Origin: Azotosporobacter soli
GTDB lineage: Bacteria; Bacillota; Negativicutes; SG130
Assembly: GCF_030542965.1 (NCBI RefSeq)
Contig: NZ_JAUAOA010000011.1
Location: 1 to 64,000 of the forward strand
Direction: 5' to 3'
Length of the DNA: 64,000 bases
Part shown: in pieces, positions 8,794 to 15,728 of the stretch
Numbering within the stretch: the first letter of the stretch is position 1
How the letters are laid out: each line of letters starts with the position of its first letter
Notes under the pieces: generated by a model
What the model was told of the DNA's origin: nothing
The model's database searches: none
Seen by the model: the letters and a program-made list of their open reading frames with translations, nothing else
Position numbers and translations under genes: made by a program

Positions 8794-9510
8794 ATGTTTT
8801 ATAAGAGATCATATGCACTGCAAAAGTATCGCGGAAGACAGCGAGAAGTTTTTGGACTATTAAAGGTTTCCAGAAAAGCATATCCTGAAGTAACATTAAG
8901 AAACTTATCTGCGCTGAAACCAATATATCGTGGTGCAATAGTGTTACTTTATAGCCATTTAGAGGGCTATATTGAAGATGTGATTGAAGAAAGTGTGGAA
9001 TATCTGAATCGTGCTTGTATAAAATCAAATCAATTACCTGGACGGTTAAAGATTGCAAATTGTGAAAAAGTAATTGCAGAAATTAGCGCAACTACCGATC
9101 CAGTAAAAAAGGAACAATTAATCGAAGCTTTGATAATAAACAATTATCCTTTTTGGAGCGATGGAGAATTGCCACCGGCAAAGCTAGAGGCTGATTTTTT
9201 AACATCTGATTTTGCAAACCCATCGCCGAGGAAAATCGAAAAGCTGTTGAAGAAGATGGGGATTGAAAAAATTTTCAGTGAGATGTTTAATTTGGGTTTT
9301 AACAAACGTCGTGTAGGAACTTTAAGTACAAAGATAGAAGCTCTTGCAGAGATTAGGCATGATATTGCGCATGGGAATTTTGCTACGGCATGCACAGATG
9401 ATGATTTGATTGATTACTTAAAAAGCGTTAAACTTTTTTGTAGGTGCTTAGATGCGAAAATTGGATTGCATTTGGAAGAAATAACAAAAGAATTTCCTTG
9501 GAAAAACTAA
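8794..9510 (+). CDS. HEPN-domain protein (MAE_28990/MAE_18760-like)
   Basis: This 238-residue protein has an N-terminal helical block ending in LYSHLEGYIEDVIEES and a later RHDIAHG near residue 188. The R-x4-H spacing is the HEPN RNase signature. The YSHLEGY element is typical of HEPN proteins of the MAE_28990 type, which are known to occur next to DUF262 genes. Coupling to the DUF262 gene (1-bp gap) supports a toxin-like RNase controlled by its partners. Cleavage activity is an inference from the motif. Confidence 0.8.
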   Translation: MFYKRSYALQKYRGRQREVFGLLKVSRKAYPEVTLRNLSALKPIYRGAIVLLYSHLEGYIEDVIEESVEYLNRACIKSNQLPGRLKIANCEKVIAEISATTDPVKKEQLIEALIINNYPFWSDGELPPAKLEADFLTSDFANPSPRKIEKLLKKMGIEKIFSEMFNLGFNKRRVGTLSTKIEALAEIRHDIAHGNFATACTDDDLIDYLKSVKLFCRCLDAKIGLHLEEITKEFPWKN

Positions 9511-9560
9511 AGTCTTTATATAGTGTATTGGTAATTCAAGAAGATGATATAAAAGTAGGA

Positions 9561-9592
9561 GCGATTCCCAATTTGTTTTAAGGTTGGGTCGC
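9561..9592 (+). other. Stable hairpin after the HEPN gene
   Basis: GCGA and CCCAA (9561-9571) pair with TTGGG and TCGC (9584-9592), with a 2-nt bulge. There is no T tract, so it may stabilise the 3' end of the operon transcript rather than terminate it. Confidence 0.4.
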
Positions 9593-9693
9593 CAGAACTC
9601 GCATTAATATGGTATAATAAACATGGACGTAGGTTAAGAAACGCTAGTGTTTATGCGCGTAGCGAGGTTTTTGTTCCCTGTTAACTCATGGCT

Positions 9694-9739
9694 CTTCCCA
9701 AGCCGTGGGTCGAGGGTTCGAATCCCTTTGCCCGCTCCA
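9694..9739 (+). tRNA. 3' fragment of a tRNA-Gly(CCC) gene, attachment-site scar
   Basis: The sequence gives the 3' side of the anticodon loop (TTCCCAA), the 3' anticodon-stem strand GCCGT, a T arm (GAGGG-TTCGAAT-CCCTT), the acceptor strand GCCCGC, and TCCA. The matching 5' half (a GCGGGC start and D arm) is absent from the preceding 100 bp, so this is not a whole tRNA gene. Such fragments are left at the distal end of elements that integrate in a tRNA gene. A terminator follows, as after normal tRNA genes. The AT-rich island lies to the left. Confidence 0.75.
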
Positions 9740-9748
9740 GGAAAATGC

Positions 9749-9775
9749 AGACGTGACAAGAGTCGCGTCTTTTTT
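9749..9775 (+). terminator. Rho-independent terminator of the original tRNA gene
   Basis: A 9-bp stem AGACGTGAC/GTCGCGTCT (one G-T pair) with loop AAGA is followed by TTTTTT. Confidence 0.9.
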
Positions 9776-9789
9776 ATTAGGAGAGAGAA

Positions 9790-9957
9790 ATGAGCAGACA
9801 ACGACAAATTGCAAAGAAAGCCCAGAGCAAGAAACCGCAGGCGACCGACGAACCGCGTTCCTTCAAACAGACGATCGACGAGATGGAACCGATGCCGCTC
9901 TGGGCAAAGATCGTCGTCGTAATCTTGCTGGCGGGGCTGGCGTATAAGTTTTATTGA
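9790..9957 (+). CDS. Small single-span membrane protein
   Basis: This 55-residue frame has an ATG at 9790 preceded by GGAGAGAGAA. The first 35 residues are charged (SRQRQIAKKAQSKK); the last 20 form one membrane segment ending AYKFY. A terminator lies 8 bp after the stop, so it forms a one-gene unit between the tRNA scar and the channel gene. No family was recognised. Confidence 0.65.
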   Translation: MSRQRQIAKKAQSKKPQATDEPRSFKQTIDEMEPMPLWAKIVVVILLAGLAYKFY

Positions 9958-9964
9958 GAACGGG

Positions 9965-9999
9965 AAAAGACATGGCGCAGGGGTGCGGCCATGTCTTTT
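9965..9999 (+). terminator. Rho-independent terminator after the small membrane protein
   Basis: A perfect 12-bp stem AAAAGACATGGC/GCCATGTCTTTT (9965-9976, 9988-9999). The A-rich and T-rich ends make it usable in both directions. Confidence 0.9.
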
Positions 10000-10113
10000 C
10001 TGTTTAGCGAAACGCAAAAAGGCGGAAAAAAGGAATCGGGTGGGAATGGGTGGAATGAAGAATTTAGGAGAATAAATCACTTAAAAAGATGTTTGATAGG
10101 AGACGAGACTAAA

Positions 10114-10902
10114 TTGAATTCTTTTCTTTGTTTTCTTGAAAAATACCGCCTGCCGTATGATCTATTCATGGCTGCCTTAGCTTGTGTGATTATCACATCA
10201 ATGTTTGCGCAAAACCGCATAGAACTAAGCGAACAGGAACTGTTGTTGCTTAAACGGGCGGACTTCGTTATCTTACTGATCTTCACAGTGGATTACATCG
10301 TTCGTCTGCTCCTTGCAAAAGGCAAGATTACCTTCGTTCGAGAAAATATCATCGACCTAATATCGATCATTCCGTTTGATATGATGTTCCAGGGCTTGCG
10401 TGCTGTACGTCTTTTACGTGTTCTTTATATGTTGCGTCTGTTTGTTTACACGACGCGCTTGTTCAAACGCATAACCGTCGTGATCAAAACGAATGACTTT
10501 CATCACATTATCTGGTTCACCGCATCAACGATATTTTTTGGCGCGGTTGCCATATCGTATATTGAAGACATGGCGATTGATGACGCGCTGTGGTGGTCGT
10601 TTGTAACCACCACCACAGTTGGTTATGGCGACATCGCGCCCCAGTCAGGAGCCGGACGTCTTGTCGCAGTTTGCTTGATGCTGATCGGCATCGGCTTTCT
10701 CAGCACCTTGACCGGCACGGTTGCCACCTATTTTTTATCTCAGACAAAGAAGACATACAAACATGAAGCGGTCCAAAATGCTATTGAACGACTGCACGAT
10801 TTTAATTCACTCTCTGCTTCCGATCTACGAGAAATGAGCGCAGTTTTGATTGCCTTGAAAGAAAATGAAATGGAAGGGGAGGGTCAATATAAAAATAGGT
10901 AG
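10114..10902 (+). CDS. Voltage-gated-type potassium channel
   Basis: The protein has 262 residues from the TTG at 10114, which follows AGGAG by 11 nt. The frame is open up to 9991, but that start lies inside a terminator hairpin. Membrane segments S1-S4 occupy about residues 10-130, with an arginine-rich S4 (RAVRLLRVLYMLRLF). The pore loop carries the selectivity filter TTTVGYGD near residue 168, then S6. The short cytoplasmic tail lacks an RCK/TrkA-N domain. The family conducts K+ across the plasma membrane. It sits between an island boundary and defence-like genes; a defence role is only a possibility. Confidence 0.85.
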   Translation: MNSFLCFLEKYRLPYDLFMAALACVIITSMFAQNRIELSEQELLLLKRADFVILLIFTVDYIVRLLLAKGKITFVRENIIDLISIIPFDMMFQGLRAVRLLRVLYMLRLFVYTTRLFKRITVVIKTNDFHHIIWFTASTIFFGAVAISYIEDMAIDDALWWSFVTTTTVGYGDIAPQSGAGRLVAVCLMLIGIGFLSTLTGTVATYFLSQTKKTYKHEAVQNAIERLHDFNSLSASDLREMSAVLIALKENEMEGEGQYKNR

Positions 10903-10913
10903 GAGAGTTTAAT

Positions 10914-10996
10914 AAAAAAGAGACGACTTCGATGTGTTTCCCAAGGAATAAAGCTAAAGCGAGCAAGATAATCGAACGACAGAAGCGTCCATTAAC
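10914..10996 (+). repeat. Imperfect 80-bp direct repeat, copy 1
   Basis: It aligns with 13796-13876, sharing AAAAAAGA, TTTCGA/CTTCGA, GTTTCC, ATAAAG-TAAAGC-AGCA, ATCGAAC-AC and GCGTC-CATT/CCGTCCCATT blocks (roughly three quarters identical). Each copy can pair TTCGA with TCGAA around a central A-rich loop, while outer pairs differ between copies (GACG/CGTC here, AATGG/CCATT there). The two copies bracket the helicase-nuclease gene. Confidence 0.7.
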
Positions 10997-11022
10997 ACTA
11001 ACGAAAGGAACGATAAAGCAAA

Positions 11023-13755
11023 TTGAATCTTGAAAAGCATCTAATACTTGTAAAGGGCGAGGATAAGACAGAATCGATAAGCCGTTGCGTATATGAGAAG
11101 GGTAAATGGAAGATTGAATTTGGCAAAGAAAAGACGTATTCCTATGGCTATCAGAACGTTCAGTGGTATAGAAATCCCAATTCACTCGATCCGACAACAA
11201 GTGTTGTGTTTCAAAGCAATCAAGCTTTGAAAGGGATTGAAAAATTATTCGTTTTTGAAAAGCATGTGAGAATTTTTTTCGAGACAGGATTGAAAAAAAT
11301 ATATGAGCGGCATGAAATAACGCTTGAGCAAAACATCATTAGCAATCCTAAAGCTGGCAATTGCTTGGAATACCTCAAACAACTGGCGAAGATTGTTGGT
11401 GTTGCCAACGGGGAAGAAAGCAGCTTTCTATATAAGCAGTATGAAAAAATAACCTGCGTAACTTCAAACAGCGTATTGGCGCAATACCTAAATCCTGCCG
11501 CAATGAACAGGCCCTCAGGTGGGAGAATGCCGATATTCCCCTTCGGTTTTAATTTAAGCCAGAAAACTGCGACAGAAAATGCCTTGAACGAACAAATTAG
11601 TGTCATTGAAGGGCCGCCTGGAACCGGGAAAACCCAGACCATCCTAAACATTATCGCCAATGCAGTTGTTAATGAAAAAACAGTTGCCGTTGTTTCCAAC
11701 AACAATGCGGCAACTGCAAATGTTTTAGAGAAACTGGAAAAATACGGCGTGGCTTTTATAGCTGCATACCTAGGCAACAAAGAAAACAAAGAGAAATTTT
11801 TTGAAGGTCAACAACAGAACTATCCGGAGATGGCGACTTGGCTGATGGCTTCTCAAGAGTATGATGCCTTAGAAAAAGTGCTTGAGGCAAGTGGAAAAAA
11901 CCTGATGAAGATGCTTGAAGTAAAAAACACGCTGGCCGCTTTAAAACAAGAACGATCAGCATTCGGTGTAGAAAAAGAATATTTTAATACCTATTTTAAT
12001 GAAACAGGAGAAGAAATTTCAGCCTATCGTTCTTTATATAAGCACAAAGCAGACACTGTCATGGCGTTGTGGCTTGATTTTCAACAGCAGATAGAGAAAG
12101 ATACGGTTATAAAGCTGAAATATAAACTGAAAAATTTGCTGCGGTACGGTATTTTAAGTTTTTCCTTTTATGATAATTCAAATGAAACGATTATCGCTTT
12201 TTTCCAGAAGTTATATTATGAACGTAAGATGGCGGAATTAAACGAAAAAATTCAGGCGCTAACGGGGCTTCTCGATAGCTATCGCTTTGACAAAGCGATA
12301 GAAGAATACACAATGAACTCAATGCGGTTGTTCAAAGCAAAATTAGCGGAACGATTCTCCAAGAATACGCAGCGAAAATTGTTTTCCAATGAATCGTTAG
12401 GGAAATATTTCGGCGCTTTCGTTAAAGAATACCCGGTTGTTTTGAGTACGACACATTCTTTACGAGGCTGTGCCTCTCCGAACTATCTGTTCGACTATTT
12501 GGTTATCGATGAAGCGTCGCAGGTGGATATTGTTTCAGGAGCGTTGGCCCTGTCGTGTGCAAAGAATGCCGTCATCGTTGGTGATGTAAAGCAATTGCCT
12601 AATGTCGTATCGGGTGAAATTTCCGAAGAAACGGATCGGATTTTTGAAAGATATGAAGTAGACCTTGCATACCAGTATTCTGCGAACAGCATGCTTTCAT
12701 CAATTACGACGTTATTCAATACAGTTCCCAAAACATTATTAAGAGAGCATTATCGCTGTCATCCTAAAATCATTGGTTTTTGTAATCAAAAATTCTATAA
12801 TAAGGAACTTATTGTGCTGACGGAAGAAAAGGCGCAGCAAAAACCGCTGATTGTGTACAAAACAGCAAAAGGAAATCATGCAAGGCACAATTATAATCAA
12901 AGACAAATTGATGTGATAATGGAAGAAGTCGTGCCGGATCAGATTGCAAACAATACAGACCAATCCGTGGGAATCATTTCACCGTATCGACTGCAAGCGG
13001 ATAAACTTAATGAGGCTATTGGAAAACGGGACATTGAAGTGGATACGGTGCATAAGTATCAAGGACGCGAGAAGGATGTCATTATCCTTACAACCGTAGT
13101 AAATGAAATTAATGATTTCGTTGACAACCCCAATTTAATAAATGTAGCCGTTTCTCGCGCAGTGGATAAGCTGATTGTTGTTGTGTCAGACAATGAAAAA
13201 AATAGTAATTCTAATATTGGCGATCTAATAAGATACATTGAATACAATAATTTTGAGATTATTAACAGCAGCATCTACTCGGTGTTCGACTTGCTATATC
13301 ATAGCTATTCTGAACGACTGCTTGCAATCAGGAAAAATAAAAAGAACGTGTCTGCCTATGAGTCAGAAAATCTAATGAATGTCATAATCGAAAAGGTTTT
13401 AAATTCGCCAGAATTCCGCGAACTCGACCATGTAATCCATCAGCCCTTAAAAATGCTTATCCGAGACCTGAACAAGCTTGATGACGCTGAGCGTAGATTT
13501 GTTATGAATGCTTTAACGCATACTGATTTTGTCATCTTTAACAAGTTGGACAAAAGCCCTGTATTGGTTGTTGAGGTCGATGGATATGCATTCCACGCCA
13601 ATAATCCCAAACAGCTGAAGAGGGATAAAATGAAGGATACTATATTAGAGAAATACGGCATCCCGATTTTAAGAATCAAGACCAATGAAAGCGGCGAGGA
13701 AGGAAAGTTGCGCAACAAACTTATGCAGATTTTGAAGTTTAATGAAAAGCAGTAG
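11023..13755 (+). CDS. Superfamily-1 (UPF1/DNA2-like) helicase fused to a Vsr/DUF2726-like nuclease domain
   Basis: The protein has 910 residues starting at TTG 11023, about 12 nt after GAAAGGAA. Walker A GPPGTGKT lies near residue 198, Walker B VIDEAS near 494, and later motifs include GDVKQLP, REHYRCHP, VDTVHKYQGREKD and NVAVSRA. The C-terminus (about 825-905) has TDFVIF, PVLVVEVDG and ILRIKTNE, the layout of a PD-(D/E)XK fold of the Vsr/DUF2726 kind. Helicase-nuclease fusions of this shape are common in defence islands, where they unwind and cut DNA; this function is inferred. The gene stands alone between two direct repeats. Confidence 0.85.
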   Translation: MNLEKHLILVKGEDKTESISRCVYEKGKWKIEFGKEKTYSYGYQNVQWYRNPNSLDPTTSVVFQSNQALKGIEKLFVFEKHVRIFFETGLKKIYERHEITLEQNIISNPKAGNCLEYLKQLAKIVGVANGEESSFLYKQYEKITCVTSNSVLAQYLNPAAMNRPSGGRMPIFPFGFNLSQKTATENALNEQISVIEGPPGTGKTQTILNIIANAVVNEKTVAVVSNNNAATANVLEKLEKYGVAFIAAYLGNKENKEKFFEGQQQNYPEMATWLMASQEYDALEKVLEASGKNLMKMLEVKNTLAALKQERSAFGVEKEYFNTYFNETGEEISAYRSLYKHKADTVMALWLDFQQQIEKDTVIKLKYKLKNLLRYGILSFSFYDNSNETIIAFFQKLYYERKMAELNEKIQALTGLLDSYRFDKAIEEYTMNSMRLFKAKLAERFSKNTQRKLFSNESLGKYFGAFVKEYPVVLSTTHSLRGCASPNYLFDYLVIDEASQVDIVSGALALSCAKNAVIVGDVKQLPNVVSGEISEETDRIFERYEVDLAYQYSANSMLSSITTLFNTVPKTLLREHYRCHPKIIGFCNQKFYNKELIVLTEEKAQQKPLIVYKTAKGNHARHNYNQRQIDVIMEEVVPDQIANNTDQSVGIISPYRLQADKLNEAIGKRDIEVDTVHKYQGREKDVIILTTVVNEINDFVDNPNLINVAVSRAVDKLIVVVSDNEKNSNSNIGDLIRYIEYNNFEIINSSIYSVFDLLYHSYSERLLAIRKNKKNVSAYESENLMNVIIEKVLNSPEFRELDHVIHQPLKMLIRDLNKLDDAERRFVMNALTHTDFVIFNKLDKSPVLVVEVDGYAFHANNPKQLKRDKMKDTILEKYGIPILRIKTNESGEEGKLRNKLMQILKFNEKQ

Positions 13756-13795
13756 GTTTGTAATATTCGCAAGCGTGAACATCGCATTGACAAAT

Positions 13796-13876
13796 GAAAA
13801 AAGAATGGTTTCGACCGTTTCCTAAAGCATAAAGTTAAAGCAAGCAGGAAAATCGAACAACGGAGCCGTCCCATTG
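13796..13876 (+). repeat. Imperfect 80-bp direct repeat, copy 2
   Basis: Partner of 10914-10996 in the same orientation, starting about 40 bp after the helicase-nuclease stop. AATGG/CCATT and TTTCC/GGAAA can pair in this copy. A terminator follows at 13906. Confidence 0.7.
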
Positions 13877-13905
13877 TTTCTGGAGCAAATGAGTTTTGGG
13901 TAGCA

Positions 13906-13939
13906 AAGAGCGCCGAGCGTAAAAGTTAGGCGCTTTATT
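13906..13939 (+). terminator. Rho-independent terminator after the helicase-nuclease gene
   Basis: Stem AGCGCC/GGCGCT with flanking A and T runs, ending in TTTATTTT. Confidence 0.75.
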
Positions 13940-14023
13940 TTGCATGTGCGAGAGAGGAATATCGGCACAGAGCGGGAACTTTTAAACAGTGGGAATGTAA
14001 ACGGCGATAGGGGGAAGAGATAT

Positions 14024-14839
14024 TTGCAACGGTATATATCGAAGGAACTGACTCATTTTGTAGGGCGTGGATTGCCGACAGAAGAGGATAAATACAATTT
14101 ACTGGTGAAGATAATTCGCGGTGGCTGGCTAACATATCCTCCCCATGATAAGCAGGGGAAGCCACCGAAACTCACTTTTAAAAACGCCGTTCCTATTAAT
14201 GAGAAGGCATCTGGAGAGGGAAAATCGTTTGAGAAAGAATTAAGATTAAGGCGAAATATAAAAGCCACGAGCTTTGAAGACAATAACTTGTATAACGCGA
14301 ATATGGTTTGTTTTTGTGATATTCCGGTTGGCGACCTAGCGATACACATGAAAAAATATAGTGGATTTGGTCTTGCTTTCAATAAAGAACTGCTTGCGAA
14401 GAAAGGTGTAAGACCTGTGAATTACATTCCAATAGGGGCTAGAAATGTAGGAACAAGAGAACCCCTAGGGGGTTATTTAAATGAAATGGCGCGATTGGTG
14501 GAAAGTACAGCGGATCAATCTTCTTATCTAAGTAGAGCTGAAAGTGATTTTCCGGTCCAAGGAACAGAAATAAGTCTAGATCAAATAAAAGAAAACATTG
14601 AGAAAGGACGGCAACTGCTGCTATGGGAATGGTTTTCTTTTATCAAGTTTTTCGACGAATTACTGCCAGATGATGACGAGGGTAATTACTACTTTGAACG
14701 TGAGTGGCGTTCGCTGTATGATGTGGATTTTGCCTTTGCGGATATTAGGCGGATTATATTGCCAGAGGAATATGCAACCCGGTTTAGAGATGATCTTCCC
14801 GAGTACTGCGGGGAACTGGTTTTCAGCCATGTGCCGTAA
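14024..14839 (+). CDS. AbiGi-like abortive-infection protein
   Basis: The protein has 271 residues. The best start is TTG 14024, eight nt after AGGGGGA; the upstream in-frame start at 13940 overlaps the preceding terminator. The N-terminus RYISKELTHFVGRG and the block MVCFCDIPVGDLAIHMKKYSGFGLAF match the AbiGi (DUF2743) family, described as the antitoxin-side protein of the AbiG abortive-infection system. No AbiGii-like partner is visible on either side, so it is an orphan or acts alone. A repeat unit with a terminator starts right after the stop. Confidence 0.75.
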   Translation: MQRYISKELTHFVGRGLPTEEDKYNLLVKIIRGGWLTYPPHDKQGKPPKLTFKNAVPINEKASGEGKSFEKELRLRRNIKATSFEDNNLYNANMVCFCDIPVGDLAIHMKKYSGFGLAFNKELLAKKGVRPVNYIPIGARNVGTREPLGGYLNEMARLVESTADQSSYLSRAESDFPVQGTEISLDQIKENIEKGRQLLLWEWFSFIKFFDELLPDDDEGNYYFEREWRSLYDVDFAFADIRRIILPEEYATRFRDDLPEYCGELVFSHVP

Positions 14840-14929
14840 ACTATGCTGAGGACAAACAAGGAGACGGTTCCGCTGTTTCAAACGTTCTTTTCTCTTCCGT
14901 CTTATGAAAAATAATCTCGACCAATAAAA

Positions 14930-14968
14930 ATGCGGCAAACGGAGAAAAATCGTCTGCCTCATTTTTTT
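14930..14968 (+). terminator. Terminator at the head of repeat unit A
   Basis: ATG-GGCA-ACG pairs with CGT-TGCC-CAT around GAGAAAAAT and is followed by seven Ts. The same hairpin heads repeat units B and C. Confidence 0.8.
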
Positions 14969-14998
14969 GCGTCTTCGAAATCAGCGGCGTCCCTAATT

Positions 14999-15213
14999 CC
15001 CCGTCGTTGCGGTTTTTTCAGAACATGGAGTCCGAGGAAAGGCGGACATGGTTTGGCGGGCAAGAGCGTGGAGACGTACGACAGGGAGGTCGTACGCCGG
15101 TGGAGCAACAGGGAGGTTGCTTTCACCGGGAATGTCCGCGATCGCCGACCGCCAAGCCTTGGCCGATCCGACGGACGTGGTCGCTTCTGAAAAAATCGCG
15201 ACGACGAAAGGGG
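14999..15213 (+). repeat. 215-bp structured repeat, copy A
   Basis: One of three copies (others 17110-17324 and 18663-18877), each exactly 215 bp and roughly 90% identical. A long closing stem joins the ends (GTCGTTGCGGTTTTTTCAGA with TCTGAAAAAATCGCGACGAC, plus CCCC/GGGG). Inside are TTGGCGG/CCGCCAA, CGTGGA/TCCGCG, the hairpin CGTACGAC-agggag-GTCGTACG, and CCGGTG-AGCAAC/GTTGCT-CACCGG. In this copy the CCGGTG/CACCGG pair replaces CCGGCG/CGCCGG of the other two, a compensated change. The conserved unit is longer than the core: a terminator lies upstream and another at 15307-15345. Confidence 0.8.
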
Positions 15214-15306
15214 CATAGCTGTCGATAGAGGGAGGCAAAATCAAGTTGGATTTGCCGAAGCAAGCAAAATCGGTTTTGGTTTAAGCAGCATCGTTTACGA
15301 AAACGG

Positions 15307-15345
15307 GCAGCAAGATTTCCAAGTATGGCACTCTTGCTGCTTTTT
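15307..15345 (+). terminator. Terminator at the tail of repeat unit A
   Basis: GCAGCAAGA pairs with TCTTGCTGC and runs into TTTTT. An inner TTCCA-n4-TGG element is shared by all three units. Confidence 0.8.
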
Positions 15346-15413
15346 GCGTTGTGTGCGTAAAGATGAACGTGAGGAAGAATTTAGACTTTTTAGATTTTAA
15401 AAATTAAATAATA

Positions 15414-15441
15414 TTGACGAAAAAAGCAAACCGAATATAAT
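15414..15441 (+). promoter_or_regulatory. Sigma-70-type promoter
   Basis: TTGACG (15414-15419), 16-bp spacer, TATAAT (15436-15441), within an AT-rich stretch. No reading frame starts in the next 200 bp before a strong terminator. Confidence 0.8.
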
Positions 15442-15447
15442 ACAAGT

Positions 15448-15658
15448 ACGCAATACACTTTTCTTAAAGCAGCTGTATGTTTTGCCTAAAAGGGTAATTA
15501 ACGATTGCGGCAGTGTGCTTTGAAATCGCCAAGTTTTTTCTGTGAAAATTTTGATGCGGACGCGATGAATAACGATCTATATTTGGACACTTGGATCGTT
15601 AGGAGTAAATAGTGTAACCGGCCATACCATGACTAGTCATGGAGTGACCGGTTTTTTT
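15448..15658 (+). ncRNA. Candidate small RNA of about 210 nt, or a terminated leader
   Basis: The segment lies between a consensus promoter and a strong terminator and has no translatable frame with a ribosome site. Possible helices are CGCAAT/ATTGCG near the 5' end, GCG-gac-GCG, and AACGATC/GATCGTT before the terminator. The terminator lies 71 bp before the GGDEF gene, so the segment could also be an attenuating leader. It did not match 6S, SRP, tmRNA or the c-di-GMP-I riboswitch by eye. Confidence 0.55.
15616..15658 (+). terminator. Terminator of the candidate small RNA
   Basis: Outer stem AACCGG/CCGGTT and inner perfect palindrome CCATGACTAGTCATGG, followed by seven Ts. Confidence 0.9.
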
Positions 15659-15728
15659 ATATTTGATGAAGTGTTTCACGGGATAACAGAATTTTATTTT
15701 CAAAGGATTAATGAAGGGGGAAGGTAAC

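Noticed and set aside
9640-9740. A complete tRNA gene
   Set aside because: Only the 3' half fits. No 5' acceptor strand complementary to GCCCGC and no D arm were found in the 100 bp before it.
14959-15216. Open frames on both strands across the three 215-bp repeats (for example 14959-15216 minus, 17026-17340 plus, 17673-18986 minus)
   Set aside because: They exist because the GC-rich repeat lacks stops. None has a ribosome site, and changes between copies preserve base pairing. The 437-codon minus frame also runs antisense through the tail-collar gene.
15448-15660. c-di-GMP riboswitch controlling the GGDEF gene
   Set aside because: The conserved core of the c-di-GMP-I motif was not found, nor a c-di-GMP-II-like pseudoknot pattern.
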